From Knoellia subterranea KCTC 19937 (lineage in GTDB: Bacteria > Actinomycetota > Actinomycetes > Actinomycetales > Dermatophilaceae), in the NCBI RefSeq assembly GCF_000768685.1, contig NZ_AVPK01000013.1:1-63764 (forward strand): a stretch of DNA of 63,764 bases, in the 5' to 3' direction. Of the stretch, positions 51,512 to 60,430 are shown in pieces. The number at the start of each line of letters is the position of its first letter. Position 1 is the stretch's first letter. The notes below the pieces were generated by a model, which saw nothing but the letters and a program-made list of their open reading frames with translations, searched no databases and was not told where the DNA came from. A program made the position numbers and the translations under genes.

Positions 51512-53502
51512 GGCCCTGCCGGACCCACCGCTGACCTCGCCGTGGCTTCCGCCGTCACCGCGGCCGCCGTGGGCGTGGCCGCGGGTGCCGGAGGAAGCGG
51601 GCGGACGCGGCCGGCGCGTACCCCGTTGCCGATCACAAAGATCTCGGCGATCTCATGGACCAGTACCACGGCGGCGAGGCCGAGCACGCCGAGGGCGGCG
51701 AGCGGGATCAGGATGGCGATCAAGCCCAGGGAGAGGCCGACGTTCTGCAGCATGATCGACCTGGCGCGGCGGGCGTGGGTCAGGGTGTGCGGCAGGTGGC
51801 GCAGGTCCTCACCCATGAGGGCCACGTCGGCGGTCTCGATGGCGACGTCGCTGCCCATGGCGCCCATGGCGATTCCGACGTCGGCGGTTGCCAAGGCGGG
51901 GGCGTCGTTGACTCCGTCGCCGACCATCGCGGTCGGGGTGCTCTCACGGAGCCGGCGGATGATGGCCGACTTGTCCTCGGGGCGGAGGTCTGCGTGGACA
52001 TCAGTGATGCCGGCCTGGGCGGCCAGGGCGGCGGCGGTGCGTTCGTTGTCGCCGGTGAGCATCGCGACCTGGTAGCCGCTGGCACGGAGCCGGGCGACGA
52101 CCTCGGCTGCCTCGGGGCGCAGGTCATCGCGGACCGCGACGGCCCCGATCACGGCCCCGTCGTACTCGACCAGCACTGCAGTGGCGCCCGCTTCCTGCAT
52201 GGCAGTGACGGGCCCGGCGAGCTCACCGGCGGGGATCCAGTCGGGTCGGCCCAAACGGGCCGGCCGGCCGTCGATGGTGCCGGTGAGACCGGCGCCGGTG
52301 ACGGCCTCGACGTCCTGGGCGTCACGGTGGTCGGTGACGGCGGCCAGGATCGCGCGGGCCAGGGGATGCTCACTGCGGGACTCCAGGGCGGCCGCGATGT
52401 CGAGGACTTGCTCCCGGGTCTGGCCGGGAATGGTGGCGACCTCGACGACGGCGGGTTCGTTGCGGGTCAAGGTGCCGGTCTTGTCCAGGGCGACGGCACG
52501 GATCCGGCCCAGCGCCTCCAGTGCGGCGCCGCCCTTGACCAGGGCGCCGATGCGGCTGGCGGCACCGATGGCGGCGACGACGGTGACCGGCACGGAAATC
52601 GCCAGCGCGCACGGGGAGGCGGCGACCAGGACCACCAGGGCGCGTTCGATCCAGGTCGCGGGGTCACCGAGCAGACTTCCGGCGATCGCGATGACGGCGG
52701 CCAGGACCATGATGCCGGGCACCAGGGGTTTGGCGATGCGGTCGGCCAGCCGCTGGGCGTCGCCCTTGCGGGACTGCTCGGCCTCGACGATGTTGACGAT
52801 TCGGGCCAAGGAGTTGTCCTCGGCGGTGGTGGTGACCTCGACCTCAAGGACGCCGGTGCCGTTGATGGAGCCGGCGTACACGGTATCCCCGGCCCCGGCC
52901 TCGACCGGTACGGACTCCCCGGTGAGGGCTGAGACGTCCAGGGCGGTGCGGCCGGTGCGGATGACGCCGTCGGTGGCGACGCGCTCGCCGGGCCGGACCA
53001 GGAGCAGGTCTCCGATTGCGAGCTCTGCGGGGGCCACGGTGACCTGGGTGCCGTCGCGGAGGATGGTGGCCTCGGCCGGGACCAGGGACAGCAGTGCGCG
53101 CAGGCCGCGGCGGGTGCGGGCCACGGCGTACTCCTCCAGGCCCTCGCTGATGGAGTAGAGGAAGGCCAGCATGGCAGCCTCGGCGACCTCGCCGAGGATG
53201 ACCGCGCCGACCGCAGCGATTGTCATCAGGGTGCCGACGCCGATCTTGCCCTTGGACAGCCGCTTCAGGGTGCTGGGCACGAACGTCCAGGCCCCCAGCG
53301 CCAGCGCGATGGCGTTCAGGCCGGTCACCACGCCCCGGGAGGCGTCGTTGAGGTCGGCAATGAATCCCGCGATCAGGAAGAGTCCGGCGAGGGCAGCGAA
53401 CCGCAGCTCGCTGACCTCCCACAATCGCTCCGGCTCGTGCTCCTCCAGCTCGTCGTCGTCGGTGCGGGGTTCGTCGTGGCCGCAGCCGCAGGCGTCCGTC
53501 AC
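51508..53502 (-). CDS. cadA: heavy-metal P1B-type ATPase (Cd/Zn/Co type)
   Basis: A 664-residue transporter. The N-terminus is short, with CGCGHDEP and acidic/His residues instead of a full HMA domain. The core has TGES, AASPCALAISVPV (SPC rather than CPC), ALDKTGTLT, SEHPLARAI and [11 protein letters not shown]. The last helix reads VLVHEIAEIFVIGNGVR. SPC and a helix-8 His-Glu are features of P1B-4 (Co/Zn/Cd) ATPases, but HEIAE differs from the usual HEGST, so the substrate is uncertain. Its start overlaps the regulator's stop. Domain and context indicate divalent-cation export. Confidence 0.88.
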   Translation of the reverse strand: MTDACGCGHDEPRTDDDELEEHEPERLWEVSELRFAALAGLFLIAGFIADLNDASRGVVTGLNAIALALGAWTFVPSTLKRLSKGKIGVGTLMTIAAVGAVILGEVAEAAMLAFLYSISEGLEEYAVARTRRGLRALLSLVPAEATILRDGTQVTVAPAELAIGDLLLVRPGERVATDGVIRTGRTALDVSALTGESVPVEAGAGDTVYAGSINGTGVLEVEVTTTAEDNSLARIVNIVEAEQSRKGDAQRLADRIAKPLVPGIMVLAAVIAIAGSLLGDPATWIERALVVLVAASPCALAISVPVTVVAAIGAASRIGALVKGGAALEALGRIRAVALDKTGTLTRNEPAVVEVATIPGQTREQVLDIAAALESRSEHPLARAILAAVTDHRDAQDVEAVTGAGLTGTIDGRPARLGRPDWIPAGELAGPVTAMQEAGATAVLVEYDGAVIGAVAVRDDLRPEAAEVVARLRASGYQVAMLTGDNERTAAALAAQAGITDVHADLRPEDKSAIIRRLRESTPTAMVGDGVNDAPALATADVGIAMGAMGSDVAIETADVALMGEDLRHLPHTLTHARRARSIMLQNVGLSLGLIAILIPLAALGVLGLAAVVLVHEIAEIFVIGNGVRAGRVRPLPPAPAATPTAAAVTAEATARSAVGPAGP

Positions 53503-53888
53503 GGTGCTACTCCCTCGGTGGCGGTGGGGGTGGTCTCGGGGTGGGTGTCGGCGGGGCCGTAGGTGGGGCAGAGCTCGACGGCCTCGCCGGTCAGGGCGAG
53601 CAGCTTCTCGGCCGCGCCGAGCAGGTCCATCAGCTCCGGGTGGGCGATGGAGTAGAACATCTGCCGCCCCTCTGGCCGACCGACGATCAGACCGCAGTCA
53701 CGTAGGCAGGCCAGATGGCCTGACACGGTGCCTTGGGCCAGATCGAGGGCCTTGGTGAGGTCCACCACCCGCCGCTCCCCGTGGGCGAGCTGCCGAACGA
53801 TCGCCAACCGGTTGCGATCTGCGAGGCCGTGGAACAGGGCAGCGCCGCGCCGCAGCCCTGGGTCCGCCTGCGCCGTTGTCATTGCCAT
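53499..53888 (-). CDS. cmtR: ArsR/SmtB-family metal sensor (CmtR-like)
   Basis: A 129-residue winged-helix repressor: RNRLAIVRQLAHGERRVVDL and LAQGTVSGHLACLRDCGLIVGRPEGRQMFYSI. Cys61 and Cys65 in the recognition region (ACLRDCG) plus Cys107 (ELCPTYG) match the three Cd/Pb ligands of mycobacterial CmtR (Cys57, Cys61, Cys102). It should release the operator when Cd(II) or Pb(II) binds. Starts at 53888, or at 53882 two codons later. First gene of the minus operon; divergent from the MmpL gene. Confidence 0.87.
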   Translation of the reverse strand: MAMTTAQADPGLRRGAALFHGLADRNRLAIVRQLAHGERRVVDLTKALDLAQGTVSGHLACLRDCGLIVGRPEGRQMFYSIAHPELMDLLGAAEKLLALTGEAVELCPTYGPADTHPETTPTATEGVAP

Positions 53889-53892
53889 ACGC

Positions 53893-53919
53893 CGATGATA
53901 GCGTCCATCCTATTGATCG
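53893..53919. promoter_or_regulatory. candidate CmtR operator dyad
   Basis: GATGATAG (53894-53901) and CTATTGATC (53910-53918) form an imperfect AT-rich dyad in the 70-bp gap between cmtR and the MmpL gene. It is a likely binding site and core promoter for one or both directions. Confidence 0.45.
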
Positions 53920-53959
53920 TCCAGTTCCGCTGACAGCGGCCACCTTAAAGGGTCCCACG

Positions 53960-56227
53960 ATGGAGAAAGCAGCTGTGAACCTCGAGCGGAGCGGAAAGCG
54001 CGAGCTGGAGACGGGGCCGGGGCCGCTCCTGCGGTTGCTGCTCCGTCGCCGCGGACTGGTGCTGTTGGCGGCGCTGGTGCTCATGATCCTGGCCGGGGTG
54101 GCCGGGCGGGATGCCGGGGACAAACTGACCTCCGGCGCGTACCTGGACCCCTCAGCACAGTCGCAACGTGCGGCCGCCGTTCTGAGCCAGGACTTCCCCG
54201 GCGGGCCGCCGAACCTGGTCCTGATCGCCCAGGCGAACACCGGCACCGTCGACTCCCCGGCAACCGTGGAGGCGGGGTCCAAGCTCGCCACGCAGCTGGC
54301 CGAGACACCCGGCGTTGGAGGGGTGCACTCCTACTGGATGACCCCCAACCCCTCGCTGCGCGCGGCCGACGGCCGGTCCGCGCTGATCGCACTTCAGCTC
54401 ACCGGCGGCGAGCACGCCGCACAGAAGACCGCGGCGAGGATCATCGACGACCTCGAGGAAGACTCAAGCGCGTTGCGGGTAGGTGCCACCGGGCCCGCCG
54501 CGGTCGGTCTCGCCGTCGACGAGCAGGCCGAGAGCGATCTAGTCTCCGCGGAGATGGTGACGTTGCCGATCACCCTGCTCGTGCTGCTGCTGGTCTTTGG
54601 ATCCGCGATCGCGGCTGGCCTGCCACTGTTGGTGGGTGCCGGCGCGGTGGTCGGCACTCTGGCGATGCTCGGCCTGCTCGCAGAGGCCACCACGATGTCG
54701 ACCTACGCACTGAACCTGACCACCGCGCTCGGGTTCGGGCTGGCGGTGGACTACAGCCTCTTCCTGGTCACACGGTTCCGCGAGGAACGTCGCGCCGGCC
54801 GCACCGTCGACTCCGCTGTGGTCATCACGGTGCGCACTGCCGGCCGCACCGTGGTGTTTTCCGCGCTTACGGTGGCGCTCTCGCTCTCGGCGCTCTTGCT
54901 GTTCCCGATGCCCTTCCTCCGCTCGCTCGGCTGCGCCGGCATCGCGGTCACCGCGCTGGCCGCCCTGACCGCGGTGGTCCTGATCCCGGCGATGCTGGCC
55001 CTGGTCGGGCACCGGCTCGACCGGGCCGACGTGTTCGCCCCGATCCGCCGGCGCATCACCCGTCGCCGCGCCGGTGTCGGGGAGGATCAGCTGGCCTGGC
55101 ACCGGATCGCAGCCCTGGTGATGCGGCGCCCCCTCCTGATCCTGGTCTCGGTCAGCGCCCTGCTCATCCTACTGGTGCTGCCCTTCGTCGGGGTCCGGTT
55201 CGGCCTGCTGGATCACCGGACCCTCCCGGCCGACCACCCCGTCGCCGACACTGCGGAACGGCTGGCCCGGGACTTCCCCGCAGCGGCCGAGGACCCGATC
55301 ACCGTGGTCCTTCCCGGCCACGACGCCCCCAGCGCCGCCACTGACGAGCAAATGGTCACGTACGCCTCGCGCCTGTCCAACCTGCCAGGCGTGACCGCGG
55401 TTGAGACCGCCACCGGCCGCTACATCGACGGCCGAACCGTACCGGCGAGGAGCCCAGAAACCGAGGCACTCGGCAGCCGCTACACCTCGGCGGCCGGGAC
55501 CTGGATGGCCGTCTCCACCTCAGCCACCGACCCCGCTGACGCCGGCACTGTCGTACGAGACATCCGCAAGCAGCCGGCACCAGAGGAAGCGCTGGTCGGC
55601 GGGTCCGCGGCCACCCTGGTCGATGCCACCGACACCATCGCCGACCGGCTGCCCTGGGCACTAGGCGTCATCGGGCTGTCCACCTTCGTCCTACTGTTCC
55701 TGTTCACCGGGTCGCTGCTCATTCCGGTGAAGGCGATCGTGACCAACCTGCTCAGCCTCAGCGCCACCTTCGGAGCCCTGGTCTATGTGTTCCAAGAAGG
55801 CCACCTGCGCTGGCTGGTCGGCGACTTCACCCCGACCGGCACGCTAGAAACCACGTTGCCAGTGCTGATCTTCTGTATCGCCTTCGGCCTGTCGATGGAC
55901 TACGAGGTCTTCCTGCTGTCCAGGATCACCGAGGCCCACCGCAACGGCGCCACCACCACCGAAGCCGTCGCCCAAGGTCTGCAACGCACCGGGGGACTGA
56001 TCACCGCCGCAGCCGCCATTCTGGTCACCGTCTTCTTGGCCCTCGCCGCCTCGAACCTCACCGCCCTGAAGGTGATCGGCGTGGGCCTCACCCTCGCCGT
56101 CGTCCTCGACGCCACCATCGTCCGCACCCTCCTGGTCCCCGCAATCATGCGGCTAGCCGGCGAGGCCAACTGGTGGGCCCCCGCGCCGCTACGGCGCCTT
56201 CACAAACGGCTTGGACTCACCGACTAA
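53960..56227 (+). CDS. MMPL/RND family transporter
   Basis: A 755-residue membrane protein with about 12 helices in two homologous halves: an N-terminal helix, a large extracytoplasmic domain (residues 50-190), five to six helices, then the same order again. ALNLTTALGFGLAVDYSLFLVTRFREE and IFCIAFGLSMDYEVFLLSRITEAHR contain the paired Asp-Tyr proton-relay motifs of MmpL. It resembles lipid or drug exporters, not the CusA metal pumps. AAAGGG precedes the ATG at 53960; a GTG at 53975 is also possible. Divergent from cmtR, so it may be metal-responsive, with an unknown substrate. Confidence 0.85.
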   Translation: MEKAAVNLERSGKRELETGPGPLLRLLLRRRGLVLLAALVLMILAGVAGRDAGDKLTSGAYLDPSAQSQRAAAVLSQDFPGGPPNLVLIAQANTGTVDSPATVEAGSKLATQLAETPGVGGVHSYWMTPNPSLRAADGRSALIALQLTGGEHAAQKTAARIIDDLEEDSSALRVGATGPAAVGLAVDEQAESDLVSAEMVTLPITLLVLLLVFGSAIAAGLPLLVGAGAVVGTLAMLGLLAEATTMSTYALNLTTALGFGLAVDYSLFLVTRFREERRAGRTVDSAVVITVRTAGRTVVFSALTVALSLSALLLFPMPFLRSLGCAGIAVTALAALTAVVLIPAMLALVGHRLDRADVFAPIRRRITRRRAGVGEDQLAWHRIAALVMRRPLLILVSVSALLILLVLPFVGVRFGLLDHRTLPADHPVADTAERLARDFPAAAEDPITVVLPGHDAPSAATDEQMVTYASRLSNLPGVTAVETATGRYIDGRTVPARSPETEALGSRYTSAAGTWMAVSTSATDPADAGTVVRDIRKQPAPEEALVGGSAATLVDATDTIADRLPWALGVIGLSTFVLLFLFTGSLLIPVKAIVTNLLSLSATFGALVYVFQEGHLRWLVGDFTPTGTLETTLPVLIFCIAFGLSMDYEVFLLSRITEAHRNGATTTEAVAQGLQRTGGLITAAAAILVTVFLALAASNLTALKVIGVGLTLAVVLDATIVRTLLVPAIMRLAGEANWWAPAPLRRLHKRLGLTD

Positions 56228-56487
56228 CCACCCGATCACACGGAACGGAGAAGCATCATCCCCGGTGCGCCATACTCACCTGGCGGTGCGCTCGGTAACC
56301 CGTCCGGACGGATTGCGACTGCCTCCGCTAAATCCCTGCAGGCCGATCGACCACTCTGGTTCGTTTGCGACAATCTCAGAATGACCCCGACCGACACCTT
56401 CTCGAAGCGCGGAGACGCGTTCGAATTGCCCGCTGGTAGCGATCCCGCTGCGGCAGCGTTGCCCCTCGTCCCTTCGGGAGCCTGCGC
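56228..56487. other. 260-bp stretch with an open but start-less frame running into resA
   Basis: From the MmpL stop to 56491 one frame is open for 87 codons and ends in a TGA overlapping the resA ATG (ATGA). It contains RIATASAKSLQADRPLWF and MTPTDTFSKRGDAFELP. A tiny gene (ATG 56381, 36 residues) or the 3' end of a truncated native gene is possible. In related operons a phosphoglycerate-mutase gene sits here, but I do not recognise its motifs. This is the likely right junction of the island. Confidence 0.35.
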
Positions 56488-57108
56488 ATGACCCGTCACA
56501 TCACTCGGTATGCCGTGCCGCGCCGCAGTGTCGTGGTCGTTGCCTCCGCGTTTGCTCTGCTAACGATTGGAGGCTGCTCGTCGGACCCCAACTCCATCGC
56601 TGAGCAGGCCAAGCGGGGCGACCAGAAGGGCTACATCGCAGGCAACGGTGCGATCGAGCAGATCCCGGTCTCAAAGCGGCTCAAGCCCATCACCCTCGTG
56701 GGCACCACCTTGGATGGCACGAACTGGTCAAGCACCTCAGCCCGGGGCAAGGACATCGTCGTCATCAACCTCTGGGGCTCGTGGTGCCCTCCGTGCATCA
56801 CCGAGATCCCTGACCTCGAGAAGGTCTGGACCGAAGTCCAGGCGGCCAAGAAGCCCGTGCAGTTCATGGGGATCGACTTCCGCGAATCCCCCGAACGCGG
56901 GCGGGCGTTCGTCTCAACGCAGAAGATGACCTACCCCAGCCTGAGCGATGAATCTGGCGTCCTCATCCTTGCCTTCGGTCGTCAAGCCCCGACGAGCCCG
57001 CCCTCCACGCTCATCCTCGACCGTGAGGGGCGGGTCGCCGCCCGCGCCAGCGGCGTCGTGTCGGCCGCGACACTTCGGGGCCTCATCGACGACGTACTCA
57101 AGTCCTGA
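56488..57108 (+). CDS. resA: TlpA/ResA-like thiol-disulfide oxidoreductase lipoprotein
   Basis: A 206-residue protein. A signal peptide ends at a lipobox (TIGGC, Cys30). The thioredoxin domain has INLWGSWCPPC (Cys100, Cys103), MGIDFRESPERG and a Pro-rich cis-Pro region (TSPPSTLILDREGRV). ResA keeps apocytochrome c cysteines reduced outside the membrane so that heme can attach. First gene of resA-ccdA-resB-ccsB. An octamer (56508) lies in its signal sequence, marking the return of host-type DNA. Confidence 0.9.
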   Translation: MTRHITRYAVPRRSVVVVASAFALLTIGGCSSDPNSIAEQAKRGDQKGYIAGNGAIEQIPVSKRLKPITLVGTTLDGTNWSSTSARGKDIVVINLWGSWCPPCITEIPDLEKVWTEVQAAKKPVQFMGIDFRESPERGRAFVSTQKMTYPSLSDESGVLILAFGRQAPTSPPSTLILDREGRVAARASGVVSAATLRGLIDDVLKS

Positions 57109-57111
57109 CCC

Positions 57112-57861
57112 GTGACCGACACCATCGCCTCCGGGGCACTACCCATCGCCGTCCTCATCGCGGCCCTCGCCGGGCTCGTGTCCTTCGCGTCGCCGTGTGT
57201 GCTGCCGCTCGTACCGGGCTTCCTTGGCTACGTCACCGGAATCAGCGACACCGCGCTGGAACAGCGTTCACGCGGCCGGATGGTGCTCGGCGCGTTGCTG
57301 TTCGTCCTCGGCTTCGCCGCCGTCTTCGTCCTGGGGTCGATCTTCATCGCCACCCTGGGCCGCTCGCTGACCGTGCATCGTGAGCTGCTCATGCGGGTCG
57401 GTGGGGTGTTCATCATCCTCATGGGCCTGGTCTTCCTCGGAATCGGTGCGGGCGCAGGCTCACAACGTCAGTTCGCCCCGTCGTGGCGCCCGCGGACCGG
57501 GCTCCTGGGGGCACCCCTGGTCGGGGCCGTCTTCGGGCTCGGCTGGGCTCCCTGCACCGGCCCAACCCTCGCCGCCGTCATGACCCTCTCGGCCTCGACC
57601 ACGAACCCGAGCACTGGTCGCGCGGTGACTCTCGCCACGGCATACGCCCTCGGTCTGGGGCTGCCATTCATCCTCGCCGCGGCCGGGATCGAGCGCTTCG
57701 GGCGAGTCGCCGGCTGGGTCCGACGGCACCATCGCCTGATTCAGTACGTCGGTGGCGGGCTGCTCATCGCCGTCGGGCTGCTCCTGCTGACCGGCGTGTG
57801 GGAAGCCCTCACCCGCTGGCTGCAGGCTGAGCTCGTCTCTGGCTTCGTGGTGGTGATCTGA
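57112..57861 (+). CDS. ccdA: cytochrome c biogenesis protein CcdA
   Basis: A 249-residue six-helix protein. FASPCVLPLVPGFLGYV in helix 1 and GLGWAPCTGPTLAAVM in helix 4 hold the two redox Cys that pass electrons from cytoplasmic thioredoxin to ResA. A GTG start 3 bp after resA; its stop overlaps the resB ATG. The last two thirds have a decayed homologue at 42,009-42,526. Confidence 0.93.
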   Translation: MTDTIASGALPIAVLIAALAGLVSFASPCVLPLVPGFLGYVTGISDTALEQRSRGRMVLGALLFVLGFAAVFVLGSIFIATLGRSLTVHRELLMRVGGVFIILMGLVFLGIGAGAGSQRQFAPSWRPRTGLLGAPLVGAVFGLGWAPCTGPTLAAVMTLSASTTNPSTGRAVTLATAYALGLGLPFILAAAGIERFGRVAGWVRRHHRLIQYVGGGLLIAVGLLLLTGVWEALTRWLQAELVSGFVVVI

Positions 57862-59450
57862 TGAGCCTCTCGACCCAACCCGCGGACCCCCGCCGCGACG
57901 AGGGCATCGCCCAGCCCAAGCTCGGCACCCTCGGGCTGCTGCGATTCGCGTGGCGCCAGCTGACGTCGATGCGCACCGCGCTCTTCCTGTTGCTCCTCCT
58001 CGCCGTCGCCGCGCTGCCCGGCTCGATCTTCCCGCAGCGCTCCATCGACGCCGTCCGGACCACCGACTGGATCGCCCGGCACGAGAGCGCCGGCCCGATC
58101 CTCGACCGGCTGGGCTTCTTCGAGGTCTATGCGTCACCGTGGTTCGCCGCGATCTACCTCCTGCTGCTCGTCTCACTCGTCGGGTGCGTCCTGCCGCGGT
58201 CCAAGGTCCACTGGAGGGCCATGCGGTCGCAGCCGCCGCGTGCGCCGAAACGGCTGGAACGACTGGCTGCCCACGAATCTGTGACCCTCGACGGGTCGCC
58301 CGACGCCGTGCTGGCCGACGTCCGGGCCGCCCTGACGTCACGCCGCTTCCGCACCCACTCGCACGACGACTCCACGGTCTCCGCCGAGAAGGGCTACCTC
58401 AAGGAGACCGGCAACCTCTTCTTCCACCTCGCGCTCATCGGCGTCATCCTCGGCATGGCCTGGGGGCACCTGATGGGGTGGAAGGGCGATGTCATCATCC
58501 CGGTGGGGCAGACGTTCGCCAACACTGCTGCCCGCTTTGACACCCTCAGCCCAGGTCCGCTCGTCGACACCGCCAACTTCGAGCCCTTCGCGATGAAGCT
58601 CACCCGCTTCGACGCCGTGTTCGAGACCGACGTCAAGGGTCAGGGTCAGTTCGGATCGCCACGAGACTTCACCGCATACGTCGACTTCACGAAGGAACCT
58701 GGCGCGAAGGTCGAGAAGAAGGTCATCCGGGTCAATGGGCCTCTTGAGACCGGCGGAGGGACGGCCTTCCTTCTCGGCAACGGCTATGCGCCGCGCCTCA
58801 CCGTCAAGGACGCCGACGGCAAGGTCACCTATTCGGAGGTGACACCGTTCCTGGCCCAGGACAACCTCTACACGTCCGTCGGTGCAGTCAAGGTCGCCGG
58901 GGCGGGTCCCGTGGGCAAGCAGCTCGGGTTCGCGGGGCTCTTCCTGCCCACGGCCGTCCTCGACGAGCAGGGTCCGCGCTCGGTCTTCCCGGATGCGCTC
59001 GAGCCGGCGCTCGCCCTGTCGGCCTTCGAGGGGACGCTCTTCCCCGGTGGGCGGCCGCAGTCGGTCTACTCGCTCGACACCGCCGAGATGACCCAGCTCA
59101 AGAACAAGGAGGGGACCGACCTCCTCCGGATCTGGCTCACGCCGGGCCAGACCTACACGTTGCCCGGCGGTCAGGGCAGCATCACCTTCGATGGTGTCGA
59201 GCGTTTCGCCGGCATCTCAATCCGCAGCGACCCGGGCAAGGAGGTCACTCTGGTGTCCGCCCTCGTGGCGCTGCTGGGGCTGCTCCTATCGCTGACGATC
59301 CGGCGTCGGCGGGTCTTCGTGCGGGTTGCGCCCGCCGATGACGAGGGCCGTACCGTAGTGAGCATCGGCGGCCTGGCCAAGGACGACGACGAGGGCATGG
59401 GCGAGCAGCTCGAAGATATCCTCACGCGACTGAAGGAACGACGCACGTGA
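57861..59450 (+). CDS. resB: cytochrome c biogenesis protein ResB
   Basis: A 529-residue protein. Three N-terminal helices (TALFLLLLLAVAALPGSIFPQ, PWFAAIYLLLLVSLVGCVLPRS, LFFHLALIGVILGMAWG), a large extracytoplasmic domain and a last helix (VTLVSALVALLGLLLSLTI), as in ResB/Ccs1. With CcsB it forms the system II heme-attachment synthase. ATGA overlaps with ccdA before it and GTGA with ccsB after it. Confidence 0.92.
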   Translation: MSLSTQPADPRRDEGIAQPKLGTLGLLRFAWRQLTSMRTALFLLLLLAVAALPGSIFPQRSIDAVRTTDWIARHESAGPILDRLGFFEVYASPWFAAIYLLLLVSLVGCVLPRSKVHWRAMRSQPPRAPKRLERLAAHESVTLDGSPDAVLADVRAALTSRRFRTHSHDDSTVSAEKGYLKETGNLFFHLALIGVILGMAWGHLMGWKGDVIIPVGQTFANTAARFDTLSPGPLVDTANFEPFAMKLTRFDAVFETDVKGQGQFGSPRDFTAYVDFTKEPGAKVEKKVIRVNGPLETGGGTAFLLGNGYAPRLTVKDADGKVTYSEVTPFLAQDNLYTSVGAVKVAGAGPVGKQLGFAGLFLPTAVLDEQGPRSVFPDALEPALALSAFEGTLFPGGRPQSVYSLDTAEMTQLKNKEGTDLLRIWLTPGQTYTLPGGQGSITFDGVERFAGISIRSDPGKEVTLVSALVALLGLLLSLTIRRRRVFVRVAPADDEGRTVVSIGGLAKDDDEGMGEQLEDILTRLKERRT

Positions 59451-60430
59451 CCCACGAGACCCTGGCGAGCTACGCCAACGTCAGCCTGTACTCCGCCATG
59501 GTGGTCCTCACCCTCTCCATGCTTGGGTATGCCGTCTACCTGGCAGGTCTGCTTCCCGCACGTGACGCTGCGGTGGAGTCTGCCGATGCGCAGGACCGCG
59601 AGCTCGTCGCCGCTGGCGGTGGCACGGTGTCCAGCGATGCGTCGTCGGATGGTGCCGCGAGCCCGACACCGACCGACTCCGAGGTGCCCCTGCGGGCGCG
59701 CAAAGCGGGTGGGGTCGCCCAGACGCTCGCGATCCTGGGCACGTTGCTGCTGTTCGCCTCGGCGGCTCTGCGCGGTGCGTCGGTGGAACGCTGGCCGCTG
59801 GGCAACATGTTCGAGTTCGGGGTGGCCTCGGCCCTGTTCACGATGGTGGTCTTCGTCGTGTGGGGTCTGCGCCGCGACCTGCGCTGGCTCGGGATCTTCG
59901 TCGTCGCCCCGGTGCTGGTTCTGCTCGGGCTGGCCAACACGGTCTGGTACACCGAGGCCGCAGAACTCATGCCGTCGCTCAAGAGCATCTGGCTCGTCAT
60001 CCACGTCACCGTCGCGACGATCTCGGTCGGGCTCTTCGCCGTCGGGTTCGTCGTCGCTCTCCTCTATCTCGCCAAGGACCGGTTCGGTGAGAGTCGCGGC
60101 GTGCTGCGGGCAGTGCCCGACTCCCGCACTCTCGAGCGCCTCGCCTACTCGTTGCACATCATCGCGTTCCCGCTGTGGACGTTCACCCTCATCGCCGGCG
60201 CCATCTGGGCCCGGCAGGCCTGGGGTTCCTACTGGAACTGGGACCCCAAGGAGGTCTGGACCTTCATCATCTGGGTCGTCTATGCCGCCTACATGCATGC
60301 CCGGGTGACGCGCGGCTGGCGACGCCAGTCGGCGACCTGGATCGCGGTTGCGGGCTTTGCCTGCATCATCGTCAACTACTCCATCGTCAACATGTATTTC
60401 GTGGGCATGCACTCCTACTCTGGCCTCTGA
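59447..60430 (+). CDS. ccsB: cytochrome c biogenesis protein CcsB (ResC)
   Basis: A 327-residue membrane protein with a GTG start overlapping the resB stop. WGSYWNWDPKEVWTFIIW is the heme-handling WWD motif, flanked by conserved His in IHVTVATISVG, LHIIAFPLW and VGMHSYSG. It exports heme and, with ResB, attaches it to CxxCH of cytochromes c. A Ser/Thr/Pro-rich insertion (residues about 60-80) is common in actinobacteria. Octamer at 59527. Confidence 0.93.
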   Translation: MTHETLASYANVSLYSAMVVLTLSMLGYAVYLAGLLPARDAAVESADAQDRELVAAGGGTVSSDASSDGAASPTPTDSEVPLRARKAGGVAQTLAILGTLLLFASAALRGASVERWPLGNMFEFGVASALFTMVVFVVWGLRRDLRWLGIFVVAPVLVLLGLANTVWYTEAAELMPSLKSIWLVIHVTVATISVGLFAVGFVVALLYLAKDRFGESRGVLRAVPDSRTLERLAYSLHIIAFPLWTFTLIAGAIWARQAWGSYWNWDPKEVWTFIIWVVYAAYMHARVTRGWRRQSATWIAVAGFACIIVNYSIVNMYFVGMHSYSGL

